A stretch of 64,000 nt of DNA from contig NZ_JACCBX010000012.1 in the NCBI RefSeq assembly GCF_013409995.1, positions 62,001 to 126,000 of the forward strand, written 5' to 3'. Of this stretch, positions 51,282-63,887 are shown one piece after another; the first letter of the stretch is position 1; each line of letters begins with the position of its first letter. A program made the position numbers and the translations under genes. This DNA comes from Neobacillus driksii. Lineage in GTDB: Bacteria > Bacillota > Bacilli > Bacillales > Cytobacillaceae. The notes under the pieces were generated by a model. It saw nothing but the letters and a program-made list of their open reading frames with translations. It was not told the DNA's origin and made no database searches.

Positions 51282-51419
51282 TTAGATATCTTTCTTACCT
51301 TGGTATTTCATCTTAAATTCAGCTTCACTCATATTTGGATTCTTTCTAGGTGTTGTTTTGCTTAGTGCCTTTTTCATTTCTACATTTGCGTCGTCGCTTG
51401 TATTATATTTCCCATCCAT
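51282..51419 (-). CDS. Small Lys/Met-rich protein (45 residues)
   Basis: AAGGAGGGTTACAT leads to an ATG and 45 codons (MDGKYNTSDDANVEMKKALS, KTTPRKNPNMSEAEFKMKYQ) before a stop. The ribosome site is perfect. The product is hydrophilic and short, in the style of spore or stress small proteins of Bacillus. I do not recognise a family. It lies between the hairpin at 51253 and repeat array C. Confidence 0.6.
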   Translation of the reverse strand: MDGKYNTSDDANVEMKKALSKTTPRKNPNMSEAEFKMKYQGKKDI

Positions 51420-51514
51420 ATGTAACCCTCCTTTTTGTCATTAGTATCAAACCTAAATCAATCATTCATTCATTCTTTATTTTTATAAAATACGGTACTA
51501 AAATAAGGAGGAAA

Positions 51515-52066
51515 GATTTGTCCTTAATCAGGAGTCTTGAGGACAAATCATAGCAGCGTCCAGAAAGATTTGTCCTTAATCAGGGGTCTTGAGGACAAAT
51601 CGCAGCAACGTCCAGGAAAGATTTGTCCTTAATCAGGTGTCTTGAGGACAAATCATAGCAGCGTCCAGAAAGATTTGTCCTTAATCAGGGTCTTGAGGAC
51701 AAATCGCAGCAATGGCCAGAAAAGATTTGTCCTTAATCAGGTGTCTTGAGGACAAATCGCAGCAGCGGCCAGAAAGATTTGTCCTTAATCAGGGGTCTTG
51801 AGGACAAATCGTAGCTGTGGCCAGAAAGATTTGTCCTTAATCAGGGGTCTTGAGGACAAATCGCAGCAACGTCCAGGAAAGATTTGTCCTTAATCAGGGA
51901 TCTTGAGGACAAATCATAGAAGCGTCCAGAAAGGATTTGTCTTTAATCAGGGGTCTTGAGGACAAATCGCAGCAGCGTCCAGAAAGGATTTGTCCTTAAT
52001 CAGGAGTCTTGAGGACAAATCATAGTAGCGGCCAGAAAGATTTGTCCTTAATCAGGGTCTTGAGAA
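51515..52066 (+). repeat. Tandem array C: 11 units of 52-53 bp with a hairpin in each
   Basis: GATTTGTCCT starts at 51515, 51567, 51620, 51672, 51724, 51776, 51828, 51881, 51934, 51987 and 52039. In each unit it is followed 15 bases later by its exact reverse complement AGGACAAATC (10-bp arms), then about 17 variable bases. Arms are almost invariant (one T change in the ninth copy), while loop and tail bases vary. The core matches array B with one change in about 29. It ends about 45 bp before ynfA. Confidence 0.96.
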
Positions 52067-52109
52067 GAGAGCCCTTATAAAGATAAAAAGCTTTAAGGAT
52101 GTGATCATA

Positions 52110-52436
52110 ATGTTTCAAGCAGCTCTATTATTTATCCTTGCAGGTATTGCAGAGATAGGAGGTGGATACCTTATCTGGCAATGGCTGCGAGAGGGGAGAC
52201 CCTCCTACTGGGGAGTAATTGGCGGAATAGCGCTGGCTTTGTACGGTGTAATAGCCACCTTTCAGGCATTCCCATCATTCGGAAGAGTTTATGCCGCTTA
52301 TGGGGGAGTATTCATTGTGCTTTCGCTTTTGTGGGGATGGGGGATCGACAAAAAGACTCCAGATTTATATGACTGGATTGGCGGGGGAATATGTTTAATA
52401 GGAGTTTTGGTAATGTTATTGGCACCGAGACAATAA
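52110..52436 (+). CDS. YnfA (UPF0060) family membrane protein
   Basis: The protein of about 108 residues has four membrane helices with the YnfA signature: [60 protein letters not shown] and [20 protein letters not shown]. The family is a relative of small multidrug-resistance exporters. ATG at 52110 follows AAGGATGTG; an in-frame GTG at 52101 lies within that site. Repeat array C lies directly upstream and a terminator directly downstream. Confidence 0.9.
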   Translation: MFQAALLFILAGIAEIGGGYLIWQWLREGRPSYWGVIGGIALALYGVIATFQAFPSFGRVYAAYGGVFIVLSLLWGWGIDKKTPDLYDWIGGGICLIGVLVMLLAPRQ

Positions 52437-52439
52437 AAA

Positions 52440-52470
52440 ATGAGCTTGGAATATGTCCAAGCTCATTTTT
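52440..52470. terminator. Bidirectional terminator between ynfA and leuD
   Basis: ATGAGCTTGGA pairs with TCCAAGCTCAT around ATATG, followed by seven T on the plus strand and preceded by an A run. It ends the ilv-leu operon. Confidence 0.92.
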
Positions 52471-53055
52471 TTATTTACGTGCAAGCTCATATGTTGAAAT
52501 TTGCTCTTCATAGTTCAGGGTTACGCCGATTTCATCCCAGCCGTTAAGCAGCATTTCTTTTGGATATGGTGCAATATCAAAAGTAAACTCTAATCCTTGA
52601 TTATCGGTAACCACTTGATTTTCAAGGTTCACAGTAAGTGAGTACTCCTCGTTTTCGGCCTTACGCATAATGCTTTGAACCTGTTCTTCACTTGCTTGAA
52701 TGGTGAGGATACCATTTTTCACACAGTTATTTTTAAAAATATCTGCATAGCTTTGGGCAATAACCACTTTAAAGCCATAGTCCTGAATCGCCCATGGTGC
52801 ATGCTCACGAGAGGATCCACAGCCAAAGTTCTCACCAGCTACTAATATAGAGGCTCCCTGATATTTTGGATGATTCATTGAAAAATCCTTACGCAGATTC
52901 CCATCATCATCAAAGCGCCAGTGATAAAATAAAAATTGTCCAAAGCCGCTTCGCTCAATTCTTTTTAGAAATTGCTTCGGAATAATCTGGTCTGTATCAA
53001 CATTACTTCGATTTAACGGGCAAACGATTCCTGTATGAATGCGTAGTGGTTCCAT
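52471..53055 (-). CDS. leuD: 3-isopropylmalate dehydratase small subunit
   Basis: The 194-residue protein is the swivel domain of isopropylmalate isomerase: VDTDQIIPKQFLKRIERSGF, then GENFGCGSSREHAPWAIQDY and SYADIFKNNCVKNGILTIQ. It closes over the iron-sulfur active site of LeuC. It is the last gene of the operon; its ATG lies directly after the leuC stop. A terminator follows. Confidence 0.96.
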   Translation of the reverse strand: MEPLRIHTGIVCPLNRSNVDTDQIIPKQFLKRIERSGFGQFLFYHWRFDDDGNLRKDFSMNHPKYQGASILVAGENFGCGSSREHAPWAIQDYGFKVVIAQSYADIFKNNCVKNGILTIQASEEQVQSIMRKAENEEYSLTVNLENQVVTDNQGLEFTFDIAPYPKEMLLNGWDEIGVTLNYEEQISTYELARK

Positions 53056-54474
53056 TTATAGTACCTCCTGTGCTGTAAACTTTCGAACATCAACGAAATG
53101 TCCTGCAACTGCAGCAGCAGCAGCCATTTCCGGACTGACAAGATGGGTACGAGATCCATTTCCTTGACGGCCTTCAAAATTACGGTTAGAAGTGGAGGCA
53201 CAGCGACCGCCTGGAGGAACGATATCATCATTCATGGCAAGACACATACTGCAGCCAGCTTCGCGCCATTCAAAGCCTGACTCTTTAAAAATTTGATCAA
53301 TTCCTTCTTTTTCGGCAGCCAATTTCACACTAAAAGAACCTGGTACGACAATTGCTTTCACCTTAGGATTAACCTTGTGCCCTCGTACAACTTCAGCCGC
53401 TTTACGTAAATCACTCAACCGTGAATTGGTACAAGAACCAATAAAGACATGATCAATTTCGACACTTGAAATTGGCTGGCCAGCTTCAAGTCCCATATAT
53501 TGAAGGGCACGAGAAATTTCATCTTTTTTATTCGCTTTTTCTTCATGATCTGGATTTGGAACAGATGCTGTAATTGGGATACACATGCCGGGATTTGTTC
53601 CCCATGTAACCTGCGGTTCAACTTCAGAAGCCTCAATTTCAACCACCGCGTCATATTGTGCACCTTCATCAGTGGCAAGCGCACGCCAATTTGCAACGGC
53701 TTCCTCGAAAGCTTCACCCTTAGGAATATGTCTGCGGCCTTTCAGGTATTCAAAAGTTGTTTCATCTGGAGAAATCAAGCCTGCGCGTGCACCAGCCTCA
53801 ATCGACATATTACAAACGGTCATACGCTCTTCCATAGAAAGGGAGCGGATTGCCTCGCCTGTATATTCCATTACATAACCAGTTCCAAATTGGACTCCAA
53901 ATTTCCCGATGATTGCTAGGATTAAATCCTTTGCTGTTACGCCTGTTCCAAGCTTTCCATTAACCTTTACCTTCATTGTTTTTGGAGGTGCTTGCCACAG
54001 TGTTTGTGTTGCTAGGACATGCTCTACTTCACTTGTCCCAATTCCGAACGCTAGGGCACCAAATGCACCATGTGTAGAAGTATGGCTATCACCACAAACG
54101 ATTGTTTTTCCAGGTTGGGTAAGACCAAGCTCAGGTCCTATTACATGGACAATCCCATTGTCTGGGTGTTGACGGTCTGAAAGTTCAACGCCAAATTCTT
54201 GGCAGTTTTCTTTCAATGTATCGATTTGTTTCTTTGAAATTGGATCCTTGATTACGTTTCGATCTTTTGTTGAAACATTGTGATCCATTGTTGCATAAGT
54301 AAGGTCCGGACGGCGCACCTTTCGTCCATTCATTCGTAATCCTTCGAATGCTTGAGGAGAGGTTACTTCATGGACCAGGTGCAAATCAATATATAGTAAA
54401 TCAGGTTTTCCTGCTTCTTGATGTACAACATGCTGCTCCCAAACTTTTTGAATAATATTTTTTGGTTTTTGCAT
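53056..54474 (-). CDS. leuC: 3-isopropylmalate dehydratase large subunit
   Basis: The protein of about 472 residues is an aconitase-family enzyme. It has [52 protein letters not shown] (cluster cysteine) and [12 protein letters not shown] with two more cluster cysteines. With LeuD it interconverts 2- and 3-isopropylmalate through a 4Fe-4S cluster. ATG at 54474 is chosen because GAGGAAGGACATT lies before it; the longer in-frame form includes that site. It is adjacent to leuD. Confidence 0.96.
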   Translation of the reverse strand: MQKPKNIIQKVWEQHVVHQEAGKPDLLYIDLHLVHEVTSPQAFEGLRMNGRKVRRPDLTYATMDHNVSTKDRNVIKDPISKKQIDTLKENCQEFGVELSDRQHPDNGIVHVIGPELGLTQPGKTIVCGDSHTSTHGAFGALAFGIGTSEVEHVLATQTLWQAPPKTMKVKVNGKLGTGVTAKDLILAIIGKFGVQFGTGYVMEYTGEAIRSLSMEERMTVCNMSIEAGARAGLISPDETTFEYLKGRRHIPKGEAFEEAVANWRALATDEGAQYDAVVEIEASEVEPQVTWGTNPGMCIPITASVPNPDHEEKANKKDEISRALQYMGLEAGQPISSVEIDHVFIGSCTNSRLSDLRKAAEVVRGHKVNPKVKAIVVPGSFSVKLAAEKEGIDQIFKESGFEWREAGCSMCLAMNDDIVPPGGRCASTSNRNFEGRQGNGSRTHLVSPEMAAAAAVAGHFVDVRKFTAQEVL

Positions 54475-54553
54475 AATGTCCTTCCTCACATTTATAGATT
54501 TGGTAGAGAGGGGGTAGTTCTTCCCCTGATAAAAAGTTCCTTGATAAGGAGAA

Positions 54554-54579
54554 GCAGCTGGACCTATGAGCCCAGCTGC
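54554..54579. repeat. Inverted repeat between leuB and leuC
   Basis: GCAGCTGG (54554-54561) is matched by CCAGCTGC (54572-54579) around ten bases. It stands in the 112-bp leuB-leuC gap within the operon, so it would be transcribed as a hairpin. There is no T run, so it is not an ordinary terminator. Confidence 0.7.
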
Positions 54580-54586
54580 GAGTACT

Positions 54587-55693
54587 TTAAACGTAACAGC
54601 TCATGATACATTTTGATGCGTTTTGGGACTTAATATAATCGACAATAAGACGTGTCATTTCCTCTGTGCCCACTTGTCTTCCTTCAGGAATGTGAAGGTC
54701 TGCTGTGTGGAATCCACTATCTAACACAGACTGTACCGCGTCTTCAATTAATGTTGCCTCATCATTCAGTTGAAAAGAGTAACGCAGCATTAATGCAGCT
54801 GATAAAATCATTGCAGATGGATTGGCAATCCCTTTGCCGGCGATATCTGGTGCTGAGCCATGAACTGGTTCGTATAAACCAACACCATCTTCGCTCAAGG
54901 ATGCGGATGCAAGCATACCAAGTGATCCTGTTAAAACCGAAGCTTCATCACTAAGAATGTCACCAAACATGTTCTCAGTCACAATGACATCAAACTTAGT
55001 GGGATTTGTAATCAATTTCATTGCAGCCGCGTCAACCAATACATGCTCAACCACTACGTCAGGATATTGTGCTTTTTTCTCTTCGACAATTTCGCGCCAC
55101 ATTTTACTGGATTCCAATACGTTTGCTTTATCAACAGAAGTAAGGTGTCCACTACGTCCTTGTGCTGCTTGAAATGCTTTGTCTACGATTCTTTCAATCT
55201 CTTTACGCGTATAAGCAAGTGTATCTACGACAGTTTGACCGTTATCGCGGCGTTCACTTGGTGTACCAAAGTAAATACCGCCTGTTAGTTCACGGACAAT
55301 TAATAAGTCACTGCCGGCAACAACCTCTTCTTTCAAAGGAGAAGCATGAAGCAAATTTTTAAACCCTTTAATCGGTCTTAAATTTGCATATAAATCTAGC
55401 GCCTTACGAATACCTAGTAATCCTCTTTCAGGGCGTAAATGGGAGGGGTTGTTATCCCATTTTGGGCCGCCAACAGCACCTAATAATACCGCATCTGCCT
55501 GTTTACAGGCATCGACTGTTGTGTCTGGCAGGGGAGTTCCATATAGGTCAATGGCTGCCCCTCCGATTTCATGGGTTTCGAAGGTAAAACTGTGGTTAAA
55601 TTCTTCAGCAACAGCATTCAATACATCTTGTGCAGAATTAATAACTTCCTTGCCAATCCCATCACCAGGTAGTAATACAATACGTTTTTTCAT
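54587..55693 (-). CDS. leuB: 3-isopropylmalate dehydrogenase
   Basis: The protein of about 368 residues has [25 protein letters not shown] with the catalytic tyrosine and lysine region, [20 protein letters not shown] and [18 protein letters not shown]. It oxidises and decarboxylates 3-isopropylmalate with NAD. ATG at 55693 gives the standard start [11 protein letters not shown]. The C-terminal tail (SKCIMSCYV) is a little unusual. A gap of 112 bp with an inverted repeat lies before leuC. Confidence 0.95.
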   Translation of the reverse strand: MKKRIVLLPGDGIGKEVINSAQDVLNAVAEEFNHSFTFETHEIGGAAIDLYGTPLPDTTVDACKQADAVLLGAVGGPKWDNNPSHLRPERGLLGIRKALDLYANLRPIKGFKNLLHASPLKEEVVAGSDLLIVRELTGGIYFGTPSERRDNGQTVVDTLAYTRKEIERIVDKAFQAAQGRSGHLTSVDKANVLESSKMWREIVEEKKAQYPDVVVEHVLVDAAAMKLITNPTKFDVIVTENMFGDILSDEASVLTGSLGMLASASLSEDGVGLYEPVHGSAPDIAGKGIANPSAMILSAALMLRYSFQLNDEATLIEDAVQSVLDSGFHTADLHIPEGRQVGTEEMTRLIVDYIKSQNASKCIMSCYV

Positions 55694-55740
55694 TCGAAGC
55701 AACCTCCTCATCATTTTTTTACATCGCCTCAGGAAAGGGT

Positions 55741-58847
<3,107 letters not shown>

Positions 58848-58851
<4 letters not shown>

Positions 58852-60575
58852 GATGGTTTCACCCCAATCATTTCATGTATTCCTTTTCCAGGAGCAATCA
58901 TCGGGAAGACTTTTTCCTGCTGGAGCACTCGGCAGTCCATTAAAACAGGACCGTCATAAGCAAACACTTCAGGAAGCTTGGTGATTAATTCTTCTTGGCT
59001 TTCAATCTTTAACCCTCGGATATGATAGGCTTCCGCAAGTTTTACAAAATCCGGTTGTGTCTGCAAAATTGATTCCGAAATTCGGTTGCCATGTAACAAT
59101 TCCTGCCATTGTCGAACCATACCTAGGGCACCGTTATTAACAATAATGATCTTTACAGGAAGATTCTGTTCATAGATTATAGATAACTCTTGCAGCGTCA
59201 TCTGGAATCCAGCGTCACCAACGATAGCTACGACTGTACTGCCTGGAGAAGCCATTTGCGCTCCAATTGCAGCAGGGAAGCCGAAGCCCATTGTTCCAAG
59301 TCCACCTGATGTAACCCAGCGGTGCGGCTTTTCAAAGTTGTAATACTGAGCTGCCCACATTTGGTGCTGACCAACGTCCGTTGTAACAACAGCGTCCCCA
59401 TTTGTTACTTTATGGATGGCTTCAATCAGCCATTGAGGAGACATTCCGTTTGGATCATGCTTATACCATAATGGGAACTCTTCTTTATACTTGTTTAATG
59501 TTTCTAACCATTCTTCATTTTCAGGTGATTCTGAGGTCTGATTCATTAATTCAATCAATGCTTCCTTTGAATCAGAAACAATTGGAATATTGGTTGGAAC
59601 ATTTTTGCCAATTTCAGCAGGGTCGATATCAATATGTGCTACTTTCGCATTTGGAGAGAAGTGCTTTAGATTACCTGTAAGACGGTCATCAAAGCGGGCG
59701 CCTATATTGATTAGTAAGTCTGATTCATACATTGCCATGTTCGCTGCATATGTTCCGTGCATACCACCCATCCCTAGAGAGAGAGGGTTGTTGGCTGGGA
59801 AAGTTCCAAGACCAAGAAGGGTGGTCACGACTGGAAGCTTGTGCTTCTCAGCAAAAGCTGTTAACTCAGCAGAAGCTTTACCATGTAGAATACCAGCACC
59901 TGCTAGAATAACCGGTTTTTTGGACTTCGAAATTGCATCTGCAAGTTTTTTGATCTGCAGCGGATTTGGTTTTGTTGTCGGTTGATATCCAGGAAGATTA
60001 ATCGTTCCTTCTTCAGGAGTCTCGAATAATTCTCCTGCAGAGATGTCTTTTGGAATATCGATTAATACCGGACCTGGACGGCCTGTTGAAGCAATGTGAA
60101 AGGCTTCTTTTACAATCCGTGGTAAGTCGGCAATGTCTTGCACCTGATAATTATGTTTCGTGATAGGTGTGGTAATCGCCATGACATCAGCTTCCTGAAA
60201 GGCGTCTGTTCCGATTACACCTCTTGCAACCTGACCAGTGAAAATAACTAGAGGTAAAGAATCCATCATTGCATCTGTAATTCCAGTCACCAGGTTGGTG
60301 GCACCAGGACCAGAAGTTGCTATTACAACACCAGGTTTTCCTGTTATGCGTGCATAACCTTCAGCAGCATGAATGCTTCCTTGCTCGTGACGGAAGAGGA
60401 CGTGCTTAATGGTGCCTCTCGCACGATAGATCGCGTCATAAATTGGCAGAACGGCACCACCCGGATACCCAAAAAGCGTATCAACACCTTCATTAATTAA
60501 TAAGTCAATGAGCAGGTCTGCACCGGTTTTAGGTGCCGTACTTGTTTGGAAATCCGGCTTTGCTTCTACTTTCAC
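58848..60575 (-). CDS. ilvB: Acetolactate synthase catalytic large subunit
   Basis: The 575-residue thiamine-diphosphate enzyme has [60 protein letters not shown] and the ThDP site [14 protein letters not shown] with [12 protein letters not shown]. It joins two pyruvates, or pyruvate with 2-ketobutyrate, to start valine/leucine and isoleucine synthesis. The start is GTG, ten bases after AAGGAGGG. The T-box leader lies directly upstream. Confidence 0.96.
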
Positions 60576-60639
60576 CTCGTAATCCCTCCTTGTGAATATT
60601 CGAATCTTTTAAAAACGAACCCGTGTAGATATTGTACCT

Positions 60640-60995
60640 GTATAATAAAAAAAGCCATCTTCCCTCCGAATAAACTGCAGTTACAAAGATAAAAGCAGAA
60701 TATATCGGGGAGAAAAGGCCTTCCATTTCTCGGTACCACCCGGTTTTACAGCATCCTCACGAATACTGCCTCTTGAAGCGGCTAAAAAGAATCATAACCG
60801 CTTCTTTTGGTAACAGGTGCTAAAAGAACACCTGATTGAGCCTAATAAGTTAGAACTGTTCAGCTCAATACTCAGGGATGATGTCGGAATAAGGTGTATT
60901 ACTGGGCTTCCAGCAACCCCAGCTCTCTGAAAATACATATTCTTATTCCTTTATTCCCGTCATCGATTTTTACTATGAACTTTTCAAATCAACTG
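60640..60995 (-). promoter_or_regulatory. T-box leader upstream of ilvB
   Basis: Read on the minus strand, this 350-bp stretch has the T-box marks. AGAGAG precedes a distal stem I helix CTGGG...CCCAG with a GTTGCTGGAAG loop (about 60907-60930). Flanking strands GGAATAAG/CTTATTCC complete stem I, and the antiterminator motif GGGTGGTACC lies at 60732-60741. A stem GAGAAA/TTTCTC follows. The triplet opposite the specifier loop reads ATC (60880-60882), which would be isoleucine; that reading is tentative. Uncharged tRNA would allow transcription into ilvB. Confidence 0.88.
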
Positions 60996-61001
60996 AAATG
61001 T

Positions 61002-61050
61002 CTTTAACCTCGGCTTTAAATAGGGAGCCTAAACCCTGAGTAGGTTAAAG
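61002..61050. repeat. Nested inverted repeat between ilvD and the T-box leader
   Basis: CTTTAACCT (61002-61010) and AGGTTAAAG (61042-61050) are perfect 9-bp arms. The 31-base interior has a second stem (AGGG...CCCT). It lies 24 bases past the ilvD stop and before the T-box. It may protect or process the ilvED transcript, or act as a weak terminator. Confidence 0.65.
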
Positions 61051-61073
61051 CGACAGCAGTAAATGTTTCTTAT

Positions 61074-62744
61074 CTATATTTTCATGATCCCGCCAGTATT
61101 GGCGGATGTTACTAACTTTGCATATTTGGCTAGGTAGCCGGTTTTGATTTTTGGCTCTGGCTTTTGCCATAAGCGTCTTCGTTCTGCTAAAACTTCGTCA
61201 TCGACAAGCAATTCAATGGACCTGGCAGGCAGATCAATTAGGATTTTGTCACCATTTTCAATTAGAGCAATTGGTCCGCCTTCAGCAGCTTCCGGTGAAA
61301 TGTGTCCAATTGAAATTCCTCGGCTTGCACCTGAGAAACGTCCATCTGTGATCAGTGCAACTTCTTTACCTAAACCACGACCCATAATCGCGGATGTAGG
61401 GGCAAGCATTTCTGGCATTCCTGGACCGCCCTTTGGACCTTCGTAGCGTATAACCACAACGTGTCCTGCTTGAACAGTACCATTGTTGATATTTTCTTGT
61501 GCTTCCTCCTGAGATTCGAATACAATTGCTTCACCAAGGAAGGTTTGAATCGATGGGTCAACCGCACCGACTTTGATTACACTGCCATCTGGAGCAATAT
61601 TTCCATATAGGATGGATAGTCCACCAACAGGGCTATATGGATTGTCTTTTGTCCGAATTACATTTTCATTGGTTATTGTTGCATCCTTCACATTTTCTTG
61701 AAGGGTTTTCCCAGTAATGGTTAAGCAGTCCTTATGCAATGCACCTTCAACTTTATAAAGCTCATTGATAATAGCACTAACTCCGCCAGCATGATGAATA
61801 TCTTCCATAGAATAATCAGATGCAGGCATAATTTTCGCCAAATATGGGACCTTTTCTGCAATTTTGTTAATATCTCGTAAATCATAGTCAATACCTGCTT
61901 CATGAGCGATGGCAAGGGTATGTAGGACGGTGTTCGTTGATCCTCCCATAGCCATATCCAAAGCAAATGCATTGTCAATTGCTTCTCTTGTAATGATGTC
62001 GCGTGGACGTATATCATTTTTTACCAATTCAACAAGATGTCTTGCTGCTTGGCGAATCAGTTCATGTCTTTCTTCTGATGTGGCAACAATCGTTCCATTA
62101 CCAGGAACCGTCATCCCTAAGACTTCCATTAGACAATTCATTGAGTTCGCAGTGAACATTCCTGAGCATGAGCCGCAGGTAGGACAGGCATTCTTTTCAA
62201 TTTCCAGTAACTGAGCTTGAGTCATTGAACCGCTGTGGTAAGCACCAACGCCCTCAAATACAGAAGTCAGAGAAAGATTTTTTCCAGTGGTTGGAGAAAC
62301 TCCTGCTTCCATTGGACCTCCTGATACAAAAACAGAAGGGACATTGGTTCTAGCGGCCGCCATTAACATTCCTGGTGTAATTTTGTCACAGTTCGGAATG
62401 TAAAAGACACCATCAAACCAATGAGCATTAATAACAGTTTCAGCACTATCAGCGATAATTTCACGGCTTGGAAGCGAGTAACGCATTCCGATATGGCCCA
62501 TTGCAATTCCATCATCGACACCGATTGTGTTAAATTCAAATGGTATTCCGCCAGCTTCTCGTATCGCTTCTTTTACAATTTCACCGAAATGATTAAGGTG
62601 TTTATGTCCAGGGATAATTTCAATAAATGAGTTACAGACACCGATAAATGGTTTATCTAAGTCCTTCACAGTTACCCCGGTTGCGTATAGTAAGCTGCGG
62701 TGGGGAGCACGGTCGATCCCCTTTTTAATCATATCGCTTCGCAT
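61074..62744 (-). CDS. ilvD: Dihydroxy-acid dehydratase
   Basis: The 556-residue iron-sulfur enzyme has [32 protein letters not shown]-like [32 protein letters not shown] with cluster cysteines and [20 protein letters not shown]. It dehydrates dihydroxyisovalerate and dihydroxymethylvalerate to keto acids. It lies ten bases after ilvE on the same strand. A 500-bp gap with an inverted repeat and T-box separates it from ilvB. Confidence 0.96.
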   Translation of the reverse strand: MRSDMIKKGIDRAPHRSLLYATGVTVKDLDKPFIGVCNSFIEIIPGHKHLNHFGEIVKEAIREAGGIPFEFNTIGVDDGIAMGHIGMRYSLPSREIIADSAETVINAHWFDGVFYIPNCDKITPGMLMAAARTNVPSVFVSGGPMEAGVSPTTGKNLSLTSVFEGVGAYHSGSMTQAQLLEIEKNACPTCGSCSGMFTANSMNCLMEVLGMTVPGNGTIVATSEERHELIRQAARHLVELVKNDIRPRDIITREAIDNAFALDMAMGGSTNTVLHTLAIAHEAGIDYDLRDINKIAEKVPYLAKIMPASDYSMEDIHHAGGVSAIINELYKVEGALHKDCLTITGKTLQENVKDATITNENVIRTKDNPYSPVGGLSILYGNIAPDGSVIKVGAVDPSIQTFLGEAIVFESQEEAQENINNGTVQAGHVVVIRYEGPKGGPGMPEMLAPTSAIMGRGLGKEVALITDGRFSGASRGISIGHISPEAAEGGPIALIENGDKILIDLPARSIELLVDDEVLAERRRLWQKPEPKIKTGYLAKYAKLVTSANTGGIMKI

Positions 62745-62754
62745 TTTTTATCTC

Positions 62755-63663
62755 CTAACTGACAATGGCATGGCTTGCAGATTCAGGATAACAAGCCACT
62801 CCGTCTGTTGTTACGATTTTTCTAAATTCTTCTAAAAGGTCATTTGTAACGTTTCCTGGTTTACCGCCGCTAATTTCGCGACCATCGACTGCGATAACAG
62901 CAATGACTTCAACAGCTGTACCGGTTAGGAAAACTTCATCAGCCACATACACATCGTGCCGAGTAAATGGAGACTCCTTAACCTCATAACCTTTAGCTCT
63001 AGCTACATCAATAATTGCGTTTCGGGTAATTCCTTCTAATGCCCCCAAGTAAACAGGAGGGGTATAAATAACTCCATTTTTTACAATGAAGATATTATCA
63101 GCGGAACCTTCCGTTACATATCCCTGATCGTTGAGCATTAAAGCCTCTTGCACACCAGCCTGATTGGCCTCTAATTTAACTAGAATATTATTTAAATAGT
63201 TAAGTGATTTAACTTGTGGACTTAGTACGTCTGGGCGATTACGTCTGCTCGGTACTGAAGCAATTTTAATTCCTTGCTCATAAAATTCTTTTGGATATAA
63301 GGCTAATTGCTCAGCGATAATAATAACGTTCGGCATTGGGCAGGAAGAAGGGTCCAGTCCGAGATTTCCTTTACCTCGTGAAACAACAACACGAATATAG
63401 GCGCTATCTAATTCATTTTTTCTGATCGTATCTACAATTAATTGTGTCATTTCTTCCTGTGTATAAGGAATTTTCAACATAATGGATTGTGCTGATTCGA
63501 ACAGTCTTTTTAGGTGGGCGTCGAGTCTAAAGACGTTTCCGCTATATACACGAATGCCTTCAAATACTCCATCTCCATATAAAAATCCATGGTCAAAAAC
63601 TGAAACTACAGCATCCTCTTTCTTGACGAACTCTCCGCCAAGGAATATCCATTGACTTCCCAA
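62755..63663 (-). CDS. ilvE: Branched-chain amino acid aminotransferase
   Basis: The protein of about 302 residues is a class IV PLP enzyme: SVFDHGFLYGDGVFEGIRVY, VVSRGKGNLGLDPSSCP, SLNYLNNILVKLEANQAGVQ with the PLP lysine and VTEGSADNIFIVKNGVIYTP. It makes valine, leucine and isoleucine from their keto acids. TTG at 63663 is chosen because AAGGAG lies eight bases before; an in-frame GTG lies inside that site. It is the first gene of the unit, followed by ilvD after ten bases. Confidence 0.94.
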   Translation of the reverse strand: MGSQWIFLGGEFVKKEDAVVSVFDHGFLYGDGVFEGIRVYSGNVFRLDAHLKRLFESAQSIMLKIPYTQEEMTQLIVDTIRKNELDSAYIRVVVSRGKGNLGLDPSSCPMPNVIIIAEQLALYPKEFYEQGIKIASVPSRRNRPDVLSPQVKSLNYLNNILVKLEANQAGVQEALMLNDQGYVTEGSADNIFIVKNGVIYTPPVYLGALEGITRNAIIDVARAKGYEVKESPFTRHDVYVADEVFLTGTAVEVIAVIAVDGREISGGKPGNVTNDLLEEFRKIVTTDGVACYPESASHAIVS

Positions 63664-63797
63664 CCTAACCACTCCTTTTAGTCATACAACGCTTTAAATG
63701 ATTAAATCCTGTTGTAAAAAAATTCCCATGCCTTATCTCCTATTTGTAAGGATGATCCGGAGGCATGTTCTGTTGTTAGAATATTTAATACAAATTA

Positions 63798-63837
63798 TAT
63801 TTTCAGTAATCTTACACCCAATCTAAATCTTGGTCAA
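63798..63837 (-). promoter_or_regulatory. ilvE promoter with a CodY-like box
   Basis: On the minus strand TTGACC (plus 63832-63837), 17 bases, then TAAGAT (63809-63814) form a good SigA promoter about 150 bases upstream of ilvE. A CodY-like sequence overlaps the -10 and start (plus 63798-63812: four mismatches to AATTTTCWGAAAATT). Confidence 0.65.
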
Positions 63838-63873
63838 CATAAAAATCTGACAATTCAAATAAATTGGAAATGT

Positions 63874-63887
63874 TGTGAGCGTTTTCA
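63874..63887 (-). promoter_or_regulatory. CcpA (cre)-like site upstream of ilvE
   Basis: On the minus strand TGAAAACGCTCACA matches the cre consensus TGWAARCGYTWNCW with one mismatch. It lies about 37 bases upstream of the -35, a position used for CcpA activation in the B. subtilis ilv-leu operon. The word GAGCGTTTTCAT recurs at about 63967. Confidence 0.65.

Noticed and set aside
7734-52066. CRISPR arrays at the three repeat loci
   Set aside because: Units are contiguous tandem copies with no unique spacers, the whole unit is conserved, and no cas gene is present.
53500-53919. 139-residue ORF antisense to leuC
   Set aside because: It is a shadow of the leuC frame with no start signal of its own.
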